A stretch of DNA of 64,000 bases, taken from NCBI RefSeq assembly GCF_021391495.1, contig NZ_CP090063.1, positions 1,612,001 through 1,676,000 of the forward strand. The letters run 5' to 3'. The notes below the pieces were generated by a model. It made no database searches. It was not told the DNA's origin and saw only the letters and a list, made by a program, of their open reading frames with translations. Below, piece after piece: positions 33,643 through 42,583 of this stretch (the first letter of the stretch is position 1; each line of letters starts with the position of its first letter). The position numbers and the translations under genes were made by a program. This DNA is from Amycolatopsis acidiphila. Its GTDB lineage: Bacteria > Actinomycetota > Actinomycetes > Mycobacteriales > Pseudonocardiaceae.

Positions 33643-35088
33643 TCAGGCTTGAAGTGCCAGATACACATCCACCTGCGTGGGGAAGTCGTTCAAATCCAGC
33701 CCCAGCAACTCCGACGCCCGCGTGATCCGGTACCGCAGCGTGTTGACGTGCACGTGCAGGGCCTTCGCCGCCGCCGTGGGGGAGCTCGAGCATTCCAGGA
33801 ACACCCGCACCGTCCGCACCAGGTCCGTGCCCTGCGCCGCGTCGTAGGCGAGCAGGGTGCCCAGGACACGCTCCCGCACCGAACGCCGGAGCTCGTCGGG
33901 AGCGCCGGCGACCAGCAGGTGGTGCACGGCGATGTCCTCACCCGCCACCACCCCCACCCGATCGCCACGGCGGGCGGCCACTTCCACGGCGTGCAGCGCT
34001 TCCTGCGTCGCACCCCGTAAACCGTCGACCGTCGCCGGGCCGCTCACGCCCACGAACACCCGCGAAAGGTCGACCAAGTGCTCCACTGTGGACAAACGGT
34101 CGCGCGCTATCGACGCCCATTCGGGTGGCCAATGCTCGTCGGCCTCGGCGATGGCGTACGCGTCCTCGCCGAGAACCCCGATCGAGGCCGATGCCTCCGC
34201 CAGCAGCTCGGCCAGGAGTTCCGTCGCAAACTCCGCGCCGTCTTCGGGGGCACGCGCCACCACCACGCGCGCCGGGTCCGTACGGCCCGACGACGTGAAC
34301 GCCGCCGTGAGGTCACCCGAACCGGCCGCGAGCGCGGCGAAGAGCGGTTCGGCCGCGCGGTCGGCCATCCGGCGCACCTGGTCCGCGCGGGCACGGGCGA
34401 GGCTGATCAGCCCCGCCAGCTCGTCGGTCAGATCGTCCGTCTCGGGCGACCGTACCGCCAGGATCCACGGCACCCTGAACCGCCCGCCGATCGGCAACAA
34501 CGTGTACTCGTCGTGGACCGTGCGCTCGCGGCCGGGGTTGAACCACTCGACCGGCGGCGCCTCCGGCGACGTCCCGCCGACCACCCGTCCGGTGCCGGAC
34601 AGCACCCAGCAGCCGGTACCCAGCTCCTGGGCGCCCTGTCGCAACAGCACCGGCAACGGCGCGTCCGCTGTGGACAGCAAGCGTTTGCGCGCCCCGCTCG
34701 GCTCACGACCGCGGTCGGCGGCCAAGGCCAGGACGACCCGTTCGGTGACCACCGCGAACGACAGGTCCGCGGGCACCTCGAGCAGTGGGATCCGATGTTG
34801 CGCGCACGCCCGCACCACGTCGTCGGGGATGCCTTCGCTGTCCGCACCCGAGGCCGCGAGTGCCGCGACGCCGGCCCTGGCCAGTGCGGCCACGAACGGA
34901 TCGGCGTCACCCGGCTCGCGCCACCACAGCAGCCCGGTGAGCACGACCTCGCCCGCCGACACGTACCGGCTCGGGTCGGGCAGCTCGGTCACGTAGATAC
35001 GGCTGATCTCGCGGCCGAGCAGTGCCGACCCGGTGCGCAGCCGCATGCGCAGTTCCGGGATCTCCAGCAGCGTCTTCACGGGCGTCAT
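33643..35088 (-). CDS. pucR: PucR-family transcriptional regulator
   Basis: The 481-residue protein has an N-terminal PucR-type purine catabolism domain (TLLEIPELRMRLRTGSALLG ... YVSAGEVVLTGLLWW), a middle GGDEF-like/CdaR region, and a C-terminal PucR/CdaR helix-turn-helix (SPTAAAKALHVHVNTLRYRI then TRASELLGL). Members activate purine-degradation genes, and this gene sits between the malate synthase and xanthine dehydrogenase transcripts, consistent with such a role. The ATG start is near an AT-rich palindrome shared with the divergent arsR-type gene. The effector is not evident. Confidence 0.9.
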   Translation of the reverse strand: MTPVKTLLEIPELRMRLRTGSALLGREISRIYVTELPDPSRYVSAGEVVLTGLLWWREPGDADPFVAALARAGVAALAASGADSEGIPDDVVRACAQHRIPLLEVPADLSFAVVTERVVLALAADRGREPSGARKRLLSTADAPLPVLLRQGAQELGTGCWVLSGTGRVVGGTSPEAPPVEWFNPGRERTVHDEYTLLPIGGRFRVPWILAVRSPETDDLTDELAGLISLARARADQVRRMADRAAEPLFAALAAGSGDLTAAFTSSGRTDPARVVVARAPEDGAEFATELLAELLAEASASIGVLGEDAYAIAEADEHWPPEWASIARDRLSTVEHLVDLSRVFVGVSGPATVDGLRGATQEALHAVEVAARRGDRVGVVAGEDIAVHHLLVAGAPDELRRSVRERVLGTLLAYDAAQGTDLVRTVRVFLECSSSPTAAAKALHVHVNTLRYRITRASELLGLDLNDFPTQVDVYLALQA

Positions 35089-35124
35089 GACGAGCCGATC
35101 CTACTGCATGAATTTAAGGCTTGA

Positions 35125-35134
35125 CTTATATAAG
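35125..35134. promoter_or_regulatory. AT-rich palindrome between pucR and the ArsR-type gene
   Basis: CTTATATAAG is a perfect 10-bp palindrome preceded by TTGAC at 35121, in an unusually AT-rich 35-bp island within a GC-rich region. It may be a promoter core and an operator for the small ArsR-type repressor 23 bases downstream. Confidence 0.45.
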
Positions 35135-35156
35135 CAGCCATTGAAACGATGGGCTC

Positions 35157-35492
35157 GTGCACGCGTTCGACGTTCTCGGGGATCCCGTCCGCCGCCGCAT
35201 CCTGGAGCTGCTGGCGACGGGGGAGCAGACCTCCGGGGCGATCAGCGCGGCCATCCAGGGTGAGTTCGGCATTTCCCAGCCCGCGGTGTCCCAGCACCTG
35301 CGGGTTCTGCGCGACAACGGGTTCACGACGGTGCGCGCTGAAGGTGCGCGCCGGCTCTATGCCGTGGACAGTGGGCCCCTGGAGGAGGTCGACGCGTGGC
35401 TGGAGCGGTTCCGCGGGTTCTGGAACCAGCGGCTGGACGCGCTCGGCACCGAGCTGGCCAGGGGGAAGCGGGAACGTCGGAAGGAGTGGTGA
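35157..35492 (+). CDS. ArsR-type winged-helix regulator
   Basis: The 111-residue winged-helix protein begins VHAFDVLGDPVRRRILELLA. It has the recognition helix in ISQPAVSQHLRVLRDNGF and the wing in VRAEGARRLYAVD. No metal-binding cysteine pair is visible, so it is not a classical metal sensor. It is the type that pairs with SRPBCC proteins, and here the next gene (an SRPBCC protein) overlaps its stop as TGATG. Likely autoregulated through the palindrome upstream. The start is GTG. Confidence 0.88.
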   Translation: MHAFDVLGDPVRRRILELLATGEQTSGAISAAIQGEFGISQPAVSQHLRVLRDNGFTTVRAEGARRLYAVDSGPLEEVDAWLERFRGFWNQRLDALGTELARGKRERRKEW

Positions 35493-36088
35493 TGGACATC
35501 GCCGAGCAGATCAACGCCGCCGATCGGGAGGTGCGGGGCCGCACAGTGCTGATCAGGCGGGGGTACGTCGCCGAGATCGAGGACGTGTGGCAGGCCTGCA
35601 CCGATCCCGAGCGGATCAGCCGCTGGTTCCTGCCGGTCAGCGGGGACCTCCGGCTGGGCGGGCGCTACCAGCTGGAGGGCAACGCGGGTGGCGAGATCCT
35701 GCGGTGCGAGCCGCCGAAGCTGCTGCGGCTGAGCTGGATCTTCGGGGAGTCCACGTCGTACGTCCAGGTGCGGCTCGACCCGGTCGAGGGCGGCACGATG
35801 TTCGAGCTGGAGCACTCCGGGCTCGACGACGAGCAGCACTGGGACCAGTTCGGGCCGGGCGCGGTGGGCGTCGGCTGGGACCTCACGATCCTCGGGCTGG
35901 GCCTGCACGTGGCGGGGCTGGCCAACCCGGAGGGCTGGGGCACCTCGCCCGAGGCGTACGGGCTGATGACCGCCAGCGCGGTCGCGTGGGGCGAGGCGCA
36001 CGAAAAGGCCGGGGAAGACCCGGTTCAGGCAACCGCGGCGGCGGAGCGGACGGCTGCGGCGTATGTCCCGAAGCAGAATTTGACCTGA
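35492..36088 (+). CDS. SRPBCC (AHSA1-like) domain protein
   Basis: The 198-residue protein has the START/AHSA1 helix-grip fold pattern: VLIRRGYVAEIEDVWQACTD, RISRWFLPVSGDLRLGGRYQ and GGTMFELEHSGLDD. This fold binds hydrophobic ligands in a deep cavity. Coupling to an ArsR-type repressor is a very frequent pair in actinobacteria, and the ligand is usually unknown. The C-terminal third is longer than a minimal AHSA1 domain and Ala-rich. ATG overlaps the ArsR stop by one base. Confidence 0.85.
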   Translation: MDIAEQINAADREVRGRTVLIRRGYVAEIEDVWQACTDPERISRWFLPVSGDLRLGGRYQLEGNAGGEILRCEPPKLLRLSWIFGESTSYVQVRLDPVEGGTMFELEHSGLDDEQHWDQFGPGAVGVGWDLTILGLGLHVAGLANPEGWGTSPEAYGLMTASAVAWGEAHEKAGEDPVQATAAAERTAAAYVPKQNLT

Positions 36089-36123
36089 CCGTCACCCACC
36101 TTGTGGGAAAGTACGAACGCGGG

Positions 36124-36156
36124 CCCTGGCCAGGGCGCCGGTTCATACTTCGGCGC
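36124..36156. promoter_or_regulatory. Inverted repeats upstream of the xanthine dehydrogenase operon
   Basis: CCCTGGCCAGGG (36124-36135) is a perfect 12-bp palindrome. Directly after it GCGCCG (36135-36140) and CGGCGC (36151-36156) flank the ten-base segment GTTCATACTT. They lie 39-70 bases before the xdhB start and could be an operator or the end of the previous transcript. Confidence 0.4.
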
Positions 36157-36194
36157 CGTTGCCGTGTCCTGGCTCACAGCGGTGTACTGACCGG

Positions 36195-37052
36195 GTGGAC
36201 TTCCTGCGACCCCAGAACCTCGCCGAGGCGCTGGCCTTCAAGGCCGAGCGACCGGAGGCGGTGCCCATCGCGGGCGGCACGGACGTGATGGTCGAGCTGA
36301 ACTTCGACCACCGCCGTCCGGGCGCCCTGCTCGACCTCAACCGCGTCGGCGAACTCGCCGAATGGTCCACTTCGGACTCCGGGGTACGGCTCGGCGCGGC
36401 CGTGCCCTACACCCGGGTCATCACCGAGCTGGGCGACCGGCTGCCCGGGCTCGCGATGGCTTCGCGGACGGTCGGCTCGCCGCAGATCCGCAACCGCGGC
36501 ACCGTCGGCGGCAACCTCGGCGCGGCCTCGCCCGCCGGGGACACCCACCCGGTCCTGCTGGTGACCGGCGCGGAGATCGAGGCGGCCTCCGCTCGCGGGA
36601 CGAGGCGCATCCCGGCCGAGGAGTTCTACCTCGGCGTCAAGCGCAACGCCCTCGCCGAGGACGAGCTGATCACCGCCGTGCACCTGCCGGTGAGCGAAGG
36701 CGCCCAGCAGTTCTCGAAGGTCGGCACCCGCAACGCGATGGTCATCGCGGTCTGCTCGTTCGCCATCGCCATCGAAGGCTTCCAGGTGAGGGCGGCCATC
36801 GGCTCAGCCGCGCCGACGCCTCGCCGGGTGCCCGAGGCGGAGGAGTTCCTGGCCGAGGAACTGCCGTGGGGCGCGCCGTTGCCGGACTCGCTCAAGCGTC
36901 GCTTCGGTGAGCTCGTCGCCGCGGCCGCCGATCCGATCGACGACGTCCGCGGCACCGCCGCCTATCGCAAGCACGCCCTGTCGGTACTGGCCCGGCGCAC
37001 GCTGGGCTGGGCGTGGCAGGAGATTCTCGGGAGGGACTCCGCATGCGCGTGA
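36195..37052 (+). CDS. xdhB: Xanthine dehydrogenase, FAD-binding subunit
   Basis: This 285-residue CoxM/XdhB-type flavoprotein passes electrons from the iron-sulfur subunit to NAD+. FAD motifs are VPIAGGTDVMVELNF near residue 24 and TVGSPQIRNRGTVGGNLGAA near residues 94-113. The GTG start gives the normal N-terminus VDFLRPQNLAEAL; an upstream ATG would add non-family residues. No clear Shine-Dalgarno precedes it, so a leaderless message is possible. The gene overlaps the next one by ten bases. It is the first of four coupled genes. Confidence 0.93.
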   Translation: MDFLRPQNLAEALAFKAERPEAVPIAGGTDVMVELNFDHRRPGALLDLNRVGELAEWSTSDSGVRLGAAVPYTRVITELGDRLPGLAMASRTVGSPQIRNRGTVGGNLGAASPAGDTHPVLLVTGAEIEAASARGTRRIPAEEFYLGVKRNALAEDELITAVHLPVSEGAQQFSKVGTRNAMVIAVCSFAIAIEGFQVRAAIGSAAPTPRRVPEAEEFLAEELPWGAPLPDSLKRRFGELVAAAADPIDDVRGTAAYRKHALSVLARRTLGWAWQEILGRDSACA

Positions 37053-37501
37053 ACGTGACCGTGAACGGCGAGGACAAGCAGGCCGACGACGTCTGGGAGG
37101 GCGAGAGCCTGCTGTACGTGCTGCGTGAGCGGCTGGGCCTGCCGGGTTCGAAGAACGCCTGTGAGCAAGGCGAATGCGGTTCCTGCACGGTGTACCTCGA
37201 CGATCTGCCGGTGTGTTCGTGCCTGGTCGCGGCGGGGCAGGTCGAGGGCCGCGAGGTGCGCACGGTCGAGGGGCTCGCCGAGGGCGACCGGCTCGACCCA
37301 GTCCAGCAGTCCTTTGTGGACGCGGGCGCCGTGCAGTGCGGGTTCTGCACGCCGGGGCTCGTGGTCGCGGCGCACGACCTGCTCAACCGCGTGCCGGACC
37401 CGAGCGACGAGGAGATCCGCGAGGCGCTGGCCGGAAACCTGTGCCGGTGCACGGGTTACGAGAAGATCCTCGACGCCGTCCGGATGGCGGGCACGCGATG
37501 A
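37043..37501 (+). CDS. xdhC: Xanthine dehydrogenase, [2Fe-2S] subunit
   Basis: This 152-residue electron-transfer subunit has two [2Fe-2S] clusters. The plant-type cluster is CEQGECGSCTVYLDDLPVCS near residues 43-62; the second is CGFCTPGLV with LCRCTGYEKI. It transfers electrons from the molybdenum centre to FAD. ATG 37043 lies inside the end of xdhB, and the stop overlaps the deaminase start as ATGA. All eight cluster cysteines are present. Confidence 0.94.
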   Translation: MRVNVTVNGEDKQADDVWEGESLLYVLRERLGLPGSKNACEQGECGSCTVYLDDLPVCSCLVAAGQVEGREVRTVEGLAEGDRLDPVQQSFVDAGAVQCGFCTPGLVVAAHDLLNRVPDPSDEEIREALAGNLCRCTGYEKILDAVRMAGTR

Positions 37502-38829
37502 GGACGGTCCTGCAGAACGCGGCCATCGCGACCGTCGACGCCGAAGGCACCGAGTACCGGGACGGGCACGTCGTCATCGAGGACGAGCGGATCGTCGCGG
37601 TCGGCGAAGGCCGGGCCGAGGGCGACGTCCACCTCGACGCGACCGGATGCCTGGTCACGCCCGGCCTGGTCAACACCCACCACCACCTCTACCAATGGGC
37701 CACCCGCGGCCTGGCCGCGGACTCGACCCTGTTCCAGTGGCTCGTCGAGCTGTACCCGGTCTGGGGGCGGCTGGACGCGCGGGTCACGCACGCCGCCGCG
37801 AGCGCCGGCCTGGCCCGCCTCGCGCTGACCGGCTGCACGACCGTCGCCGACCACCACTACGTCTTCCCCCGGCAGGGCGGCGACCAGGTCGAAGCGCTGG
37901 TCGAGGCGACGAACCGGATCGGCGTCCGCGCGCAGCTCGTGCGCGGGTCGATGGACCGCGGGGCGTCCGACGGTGGGCTGCCGCCGGACAACCTGGTCGA
38001 GGACACCGAGGCCGCGCTGCTCGGCACCGAGCGTGCCATCGACGCGCATCACGACCCGTCGCCGAACGCGCGGATCCGCATCTCCGTCGGCCCCTGCTCG
38101 CCGTTCACGGTGACCGAGAAGCTGATGACCGGGGCCGCGGAACTGGCGCGCCGCAAGGGAGTCCGGCTGCACACCCATCTCGCCGAAACCCTCGACGAGG
38201 AGCAGCAGTGCCTGGCCGAGTTCGGCTGCACCCCGGCCGAGTACGCCGACAAGCTCGGCTGGCTCGGCGCGGACGTCTGGATGGCGCATTCGGTGCACCT
38301 CGCGCCCACAGCCGTCCGCCGCTTCGGTGCGACCCGCACGGGTGTCGCGCACTGCCCGACGTCGAACGGCCGGCTGGGCACCGGCATCGCCCCCGTGCGC
38401 GACCTGCTCGACGCGGGCGCCCCGGTCGGCCTCGGGGTGGACGGCGCCGCGTCGAACGAGTCCGCGGGGCTGGGGGAGGAGCTGCACCAGGCGCTGCTGC
38501 AGGCGCGGCAGCGCGGCGGCCCGACCGCGCTGACCGTCCGGGAGGCGTTGCGCATCGGCACCATGGGCGGCGCGCGTTGCCTGGGCCGGGAGGACGAGCT
38601 GGGCTCGCTCGAACCCGGGAAGCTCGCCGACCTCGCGGTCTGGGACCTCAACGGCCTGCTCTACGCGGGCATCGAGGACCCGGTCGCCGCACTGGTACTG
38701 GGCGCGACGCCGCCGCTGAAGCTGCTGCTGGTCGGCGGCGAGACGGTCGTGACCGACGGGCGGCTGCGCACCGCCGACGAGCAGGTGCTGGCAGGCGAAC
38801 TGACCACGGCCGCAAGGAGGTTGCGATGA
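37498..38829 (+). CDS. 8-oxoguanine deaminase-like amidohydrolase
   Basis: This 443-residue metal-dependent amidohydrolase belongs to the TrzN/SsnA/8-oxoguanine deaminase group. The HxH metal site is NTHHHLYQW near residue 60. Further ligands and catalytic residues are in HTHLAET (near 225), WMAHSVHL and GLGVDGAASNESAG (the Asp ligand). In related clusters the enzyme converts 8-oxoguanine to urate directly, which would feed uricase without xanthine dehydrogenase. Guanine or isoxanthopterin are alternatives. It is embedded between xdh subunit genes with ATGA overlaps on both sides. Confidence 0.85.
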   Translation: MRTVLQNAAIATVDAEGTEYRDGHVVIEDERIVAVGEGRAEGDVHLDATGCLVTPGLVNTHHHLYQWATRGLAADSTLFQWLVELYPVWGRLDARVTHAAASAGLARLALTGCTTVADHHYVFPRQGGDQVEALVEATNRIGVRAQLVRGSMDRGASDGGLPPDNLVEDTEAALLGTERAIDAHHDPSPNARIRISVGPCSPFTVTEKLMTGAAELARRKGVRLHTHLAETLDEEQQCLAEFGCTPAEYADKLGWLGADVWMAHSVHLAPTAVRRFGATRTGVAHCPTSNGRLGTGIAPVRDLLDAGAPVGLGVDGAASNESAGLGEELHQALLQARQRGGPTALTVREALRIGTMGGARCLGREDELGSLEPGKLADLAVWDLNGLLYAGIEDPVAALVLGATPPLKLLLVGGETVVTDGRLRTADEQVLAGELTTAARRLR

Positions 38830-41099
38830 CGACGACCGAGCAGGCCACGGGCACCGCGAACGGCATCGGCACGAGCCCGCGCCGCCCGGACGGCACGACC
38901 AAGGTGCGTGGCGAGTTCGCCTACTCCTCGGACCTGTGGCACGAGGACATGCTGTGGGGCGCGACCCTGCGCAGCCCGCACCCCTACGCCAGGATCAAGG
39001 GTATCGACATCACCGAAGCGCTTGCGGTGCAAGGGGTCTACGCGGTGCTGACGCACGAGGACGTGCCGGGGGTGAACCGCTACGGCCTCGAACACCCGGA
39101 CCAGCCGGTGCTCGCCGTCGATGTCGTGCGTTACCAGGGGGAGCCGGTCGCGGTGGTCGCGGCGGACCATCCGGAGACCGCGCGCCGGGCGATCAAGCGC
39201 ATCGAGGTCGAGTACGAGGTGCTGGCGCCGGTGACCGACGCCGAGCAGGCGGTCTCGGGAGACGAGCCGGCGGTGCATCCGGGTGGGAACGTCGTGCGGC
39301 ACGTGCCGGTCCGCCGGGGAGACCCCGGGGCGGCGGCCGAGGTCGTCGTCACCGGCACGTACGAGGTCGGCATGCAGGACCAGGCGTTCCTCGGGCCGGA
39401 GTCCGGGCTCGCGGTCCCGGCCGAGGACGGCGGGGTGGACCTGTTCGTCGCCACCCAGTGGCTGCACGTGGACCAGCGGCAGATCGTCGCCGCGCTCGGG
39501 CTGCCCGAGGACAAGGTGCGCCTGACGCTCGGCGGGGTCGGCGGCGCGTTCGGCGGCCGGGAGGACCTGTCGATCCAGGTGCACGCCTGCCTGCTCGCGC
39601 TGCACACCGGGAAGCCGGTGAAGATGGTCTACAACCGCGAGGAGTCCTTCTACGGGCACGTCCACCGGCATCCGGCGACGATGCACTACGAGCACGGCGC
39701 GGACCGGGACGGCAAGCTCGTCTACGTCAAGGCGCGCCTGTACCTCGACGGCGGGGCCTACGCGTCCTCGACGGGCGCGGTGGTCGCGAACGCCGCGACG
39801 CTGGGCGTCGGGCCGTACGACGTGCCGAACGTGTCGGTCGACTGCTGGGGCGCGTACACCAACAACCCGCCCTGTGGCGCGATGCGTGGTTTCGGTGCGG
39901 TGCAAGCGGCTTTCGGTTATGAGTCGCAAATGGACAAGCTCGCCGAAGCCTGCGGGCTCGACCCGGTCGAGATCCGGGTGCGCAACGCGATGAGCGAGGG
40001 CTCGGTCATGCCGACGGGACAGGTCGTGGACTCCGCCGCGCCGGTCGTGGAGCTGCTGCGGCGCCTGGAGGTCAAGCCGCTGCCGCCCGCGCCGCTCGAC
40101 GAGCGGGACCTGCGCACACTGCCGGGCGGCGTGTCCAACACGACGCACGGCGAAGGCGTGGTGCGCGGGGTCGGCTACGCCGTCGGGATCAAGAACATCT
40201 GCTTCTCCGAGGGCTTCGACGACTACTCCACCGCGCGGGTGCGGCTGCAGGTCGTCGGCGGGGAGGCGGCCGCGACCGTGCAGACGGCGGCGTGCGAGGT
40301 CGGGCAGGGCCTGGTCACCGTGCTGCAGCAGATCGTGCGCTCCGAACTGGGTGTCGAGCAGGTGACGATCCTGCCGATGGACACCACGATCGGCAACGCC
40401 GGCTCGACCTCGGCCTCCCGGCAGACCTACGTCACCGGCGGCGCGGTGCGGGCGGCGTGCCTGGCCGTGCGCTCGGCGTTGTTCAGCCGCGTCAAGGGCG
40501 CGCCGGGCGACCTCAGCGTCGTGGGCGGCAAACTGGTGTCCGCGAAGGACGGCGTGCTGGCCGGCCTGGTGGACGTGCTGGGTGACACTGCGCTCGACGA
40601 GACCGTCGAGTGGCGCCACCGGCCCACCGAGACGCTCGATCCGGAGACCGGCGCGGGCGACGCGCACGTGCAGTACGGGTTCGCGGCGCACCGGGCCGTC
40701 GTCGACGTGGACGTGGAACTGGGCCTGGTCAAGGTGGTCTCGCTCGACTGCGCCCAGGACGTCGGCAAGGCGCTCAACCCGCAGGCCGTGCTGGGCCAGA
40801 TCCACGGTGGGTCGGCGCAGGGGCTGGGCCTGGCCGTGATGGAGGAGATCCAGACCGCGGGCGGCAAGATCCGCAACCCGTCGTTCACCGACTACCTGAT
40901 CCCGACCGTGCTCGACATGCCGCCGATGTCCGTCGACGTGCTCGAGCTGGCCGACCCGCACGCGCCGTACGGGCTGCGCGGGGTCGGCGAACCCCCGACG
41001 ATCTCCTCCACCCCGGCGATCGTCGCGGCCATCCGGGCCGCCACCGGCAAGGCGCTCACCCGCGTCCCCGTCCGCCCGGAGCACATCACCGGAACCTAG
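38826..41099 (+). CDS. xdhA: Xanthine dehydrogenase, molybdenum-binding subunit
   Basis: This 757-residue catalytic subunit hydroxylates hypoxanthine and xanthine to urate. The two-domain Mo-pterin layout is visible: an N-terminal a/b hammerhead (PDGTTKVRGEFAYSSDL), LGGVGGAFGGRED near residue 240, NNPPCGAMRGFGAVQAAFGY near residues 347-366, and the catalytic glutamate region APYGLRGVGEPPT near the C-terminus. The ATG overlaps the deaminase stop. No XdhC/MobA-type cofactor insertion gene accompanies the operon. A GC-rich hairpin follows the stop. Confidence 0.94.
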   Translation: MTTTEQATGTANGIGTSPRRPDGTTKVRGEFAYSSDLWHEDMLWGATLRSPHPYARIKGIDITEALAVQGVYAVLTHEDVPGVNRYGLEHPDQPVLAVDVVRYQGEPVAVVAADHPETARRAIKRIEVEYEVLAPVTDAEQAVSGDEPAVHPGGNVVRHVPVRRGDPGAAAEVVVTGTYEVGMQDQAFLGPESGLAVPAEDGGVDLFVATQWLHVDQRQIVAALGLPEDKVRLTLGGVGGAFGGREDLSIQVHACLLALHTGKPVKMVYNREESFYGHVHRHPATMHYEHGADRDGKLVYVKARLYLDGGAYASSTGAVVANAATLGVGPYDVPNVSVDCWGAYTNNPPCGAMRGFGAVQAAFGYESQMDKLAEACGLDPVEIRVRNAMSEGSVMPTGQVVDSAAPVVELLRRLEVKPLPPAPLDERDLRTLPGGVSNTTHGEGVVRGVGYAVGIKNICFSEGFDDYSTARVRLQVVGGEAAATVQTAACEVGQGLVTVLQQIVRSELGVEQVTILPMDTTIGNAGSTSASRQTYVTGGAVRAACLAVRSALFSRVKGAPGDLSVVGGKLVSAKDGVLAGLVDVLGDTALDETVEWRHRPTETLDPETGAGDAHVQYGFAAHRAVVDVDVELGLVKVVSLDCAQDVGKALNPQAVLGQIHGGSAQGLGLAVMEEIQTAGGKIRNPSFTDYLIPTVLDMPPMSVDVLELADPHAPYGLRGVGEPPTISSTPAIVAAIRAATGKALTRVPVRPEHITGT

Positions 41100-41115
41100 G
41101 CAGTTCCCGCCGGAG

Positions 41116-41140
41116 CAGGCCCTTCCCCGGGGAGGGCCTG
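41116..41140. terminator. GC-rich hairpin after xdhA
   Basis: Eight-base perfect arms CAGGCCCT and AGGGCCTG enclose TCCCCGGGG, which can pair further. It lies 17 bases after the xdhA stop and 28 before the permease ATG. No T-run follows, so it may attenuate rather than end transcription into the permease gene. Confidence 0.5.
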
Positions 41141-41167
41141 GTTCCGCATGCCCGCAAGGAGGCGAGC

Positions 41168-42583
41168 ATGATCCAGCTCCGCACCCGCACCACCGTCCGG
41201 CGGTCCCCGGTGGACCGGTTCTTCGGCATCTCCCGGCGCGGCAGCAGCGTGGGCCAGGAGATCCGCGGCGGCCTCACCACGTTCGTCGCGATGTGCTACA
41301 TCGTGCTGCTCAACCCGCTGATCCTCGGCGCCTCCGCCGACATCACCGGCGCCAGGCTGAGCACCGAACAGGTCACCACCGCGACGGCGCTGGCCGCGGG
41401 CGTCACCACGATCCTGATGGGCCTGTTCGGCCGCGCGCCGCTCGCGCTCGCGGCGGGGCTGGGCATCAACGGGGTCGTCGCGTTCCAGATGGCGCCGGAG
41501 ATGACCTGGGCGCAGGCGTTCGGGCTGGTCGTGCTCGAAGGCGTGTGCATCGTGCTGATGGCGGTGTCCGGGGTGCGCGAGCGGATCATCAACGCGATCC
41601 CGATGCCGCTCAAGACCGCGATCACCGTCGGCATCGGGCTCTACATCGCACTGGTCGGCCTGGTCAGCGCCGGGTTCGTGACGCGGACACCGGATGCGGC
41701 CGACTCGACCGTGCCCGTCCGGATGGGCCTCGACGGGCATCTCTCCGGCTGGCCGATCCTGATCTTCTGCATCGGGCTGCTGCTGATGATCGTGCTGGTC
41801 AGCCGCCGGACGCCGGGCGCGGTGCTGATCAGCATCGTCGTCGCGACCGTCCTCGCGGTGGTCGTGAACGCCGTGTGGCACCCCCGCGGCTGGGGCCTGG
41901 TCGAGCCCAACGTGCCGACGCACGTCGTCGCGACGCCGGACTTCAGCCTGCTCGGGCACGTCGACCTGTTCGGCGGCTTCGCCTCGGCGGGACCGGTGGC
42001 CGCGTGCGTCTTCCTGTTCACGCTGGTGCTGTCCGGGTTCTTCGACGCGATGGGCACGATCACCAGCGTCTCGGAGGAGGCCGGGCTGGTGCGCGACGGC
42101 CGCGTCGACGGCATGGGCCGGATCCTGCTGGTGGACGGGTTCGGCGCGCTGGCGGGCGGGTTGACCGGCTCGGCGCCGAACACCGTGTTCCTGGAGTCCG
42201 CGGCGGGCGTCGGCGAAGGCGCGCGGACCGGCCTGGCGAGCGTAGTGACCGGCGCGCTGTTCACGGTGACGCTCTTCCTGACGCCCATCGCGGCGATCGT
42301 GCCGGCCCAGGCGGCGGCGCCCGCGCTGGTCGTCATCGGCGGCATGATGATGGCCCAGGCGCGCCGGATCCCTTGGCAGGACATCGATGTCGCGATCCCG
42401 GTGTTCCTCGTCGCGGCGGTCATCCCGTTCACCTACTCGATCACCAACGGCATCGGCGCCGGGCTGATCGCCTACGTGCTGATCAAGCTCGCGAAGGGCC
42501 GGGTCCGCGAGGTCGGCTGGCTGCTCGGCGGCCTGGCGGTGGTGTTCGCGGTCTACTTCGCGTCGGGTGCCTTCATGAGGTGA
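41168..42583 (+). CDS. NCS2-family purine permease (AzgA-like)
   Basis: The 471-residue inner-membrane transporter has about 12-14 helices. The N-terminus RTTVRRSPVDRFFGIS and GGLTTFVAMCYIVLLNPLIL are characteristic of the AzgA/PbuG hypoxanthine-guanine group; LTGSAPNTVFLESAAGV is the corresponding substrate-loop region. It probably imports purine bases for the xanthine dehydrogenase pathway just upstream. A strong AAGGAGG site precedes ATG. Its end overlaps the convergent TetR-family gene by 31 bases. Confidence 0.88.
   Translation: MIQLRTRTTVRRSPVDRFFGISRRGSSVGQEIRGGLTTFVAMCYIVLLNPLILGASADITGARLSTEQVTTATALAAGVTTILMGLFGRAPLALAAGLGINGVVAFQMAPEMTWAQAFGLVVLEGVCIVLMAVSGVRERIINAIPMPLKTAITVGIGLYIALVGLVSAGFVTRTPDAADSTVPVRMGLDGHLSGWPILIFCIGLLLMIVLVSRRTPGAVLISIVVATVLAVVVNAVWHPRGWGLVEPNVPTHVVATPDFSLLGHVDLFGGFASAGPVAACVFLFTLVLSGFFDAMGTITSVSEEAGLVRDGRVDGMGRILLVDGFGALAGGLTGSAPNTVFLESAAGVGEGARTGLASVVTGALFTVTLFLTPIAAIVPAQAAAPALVVIGGMMMAQARRIPWQDIDVAIPVFLVAAVIPFTYSITNGIGAGLIAYVLIKLAKGRVREVGWLLGGLAVVFAVYFASGAFMR

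Noticed and set aside
33442..34020. 192-codon plus-strand frame through intergenic repeat copy A
   Set aside because: The hydrophobic Gly/Trp-rich translation comes from the repeat and is not kept in frame in the other copies; the rest is antisense to pucR.
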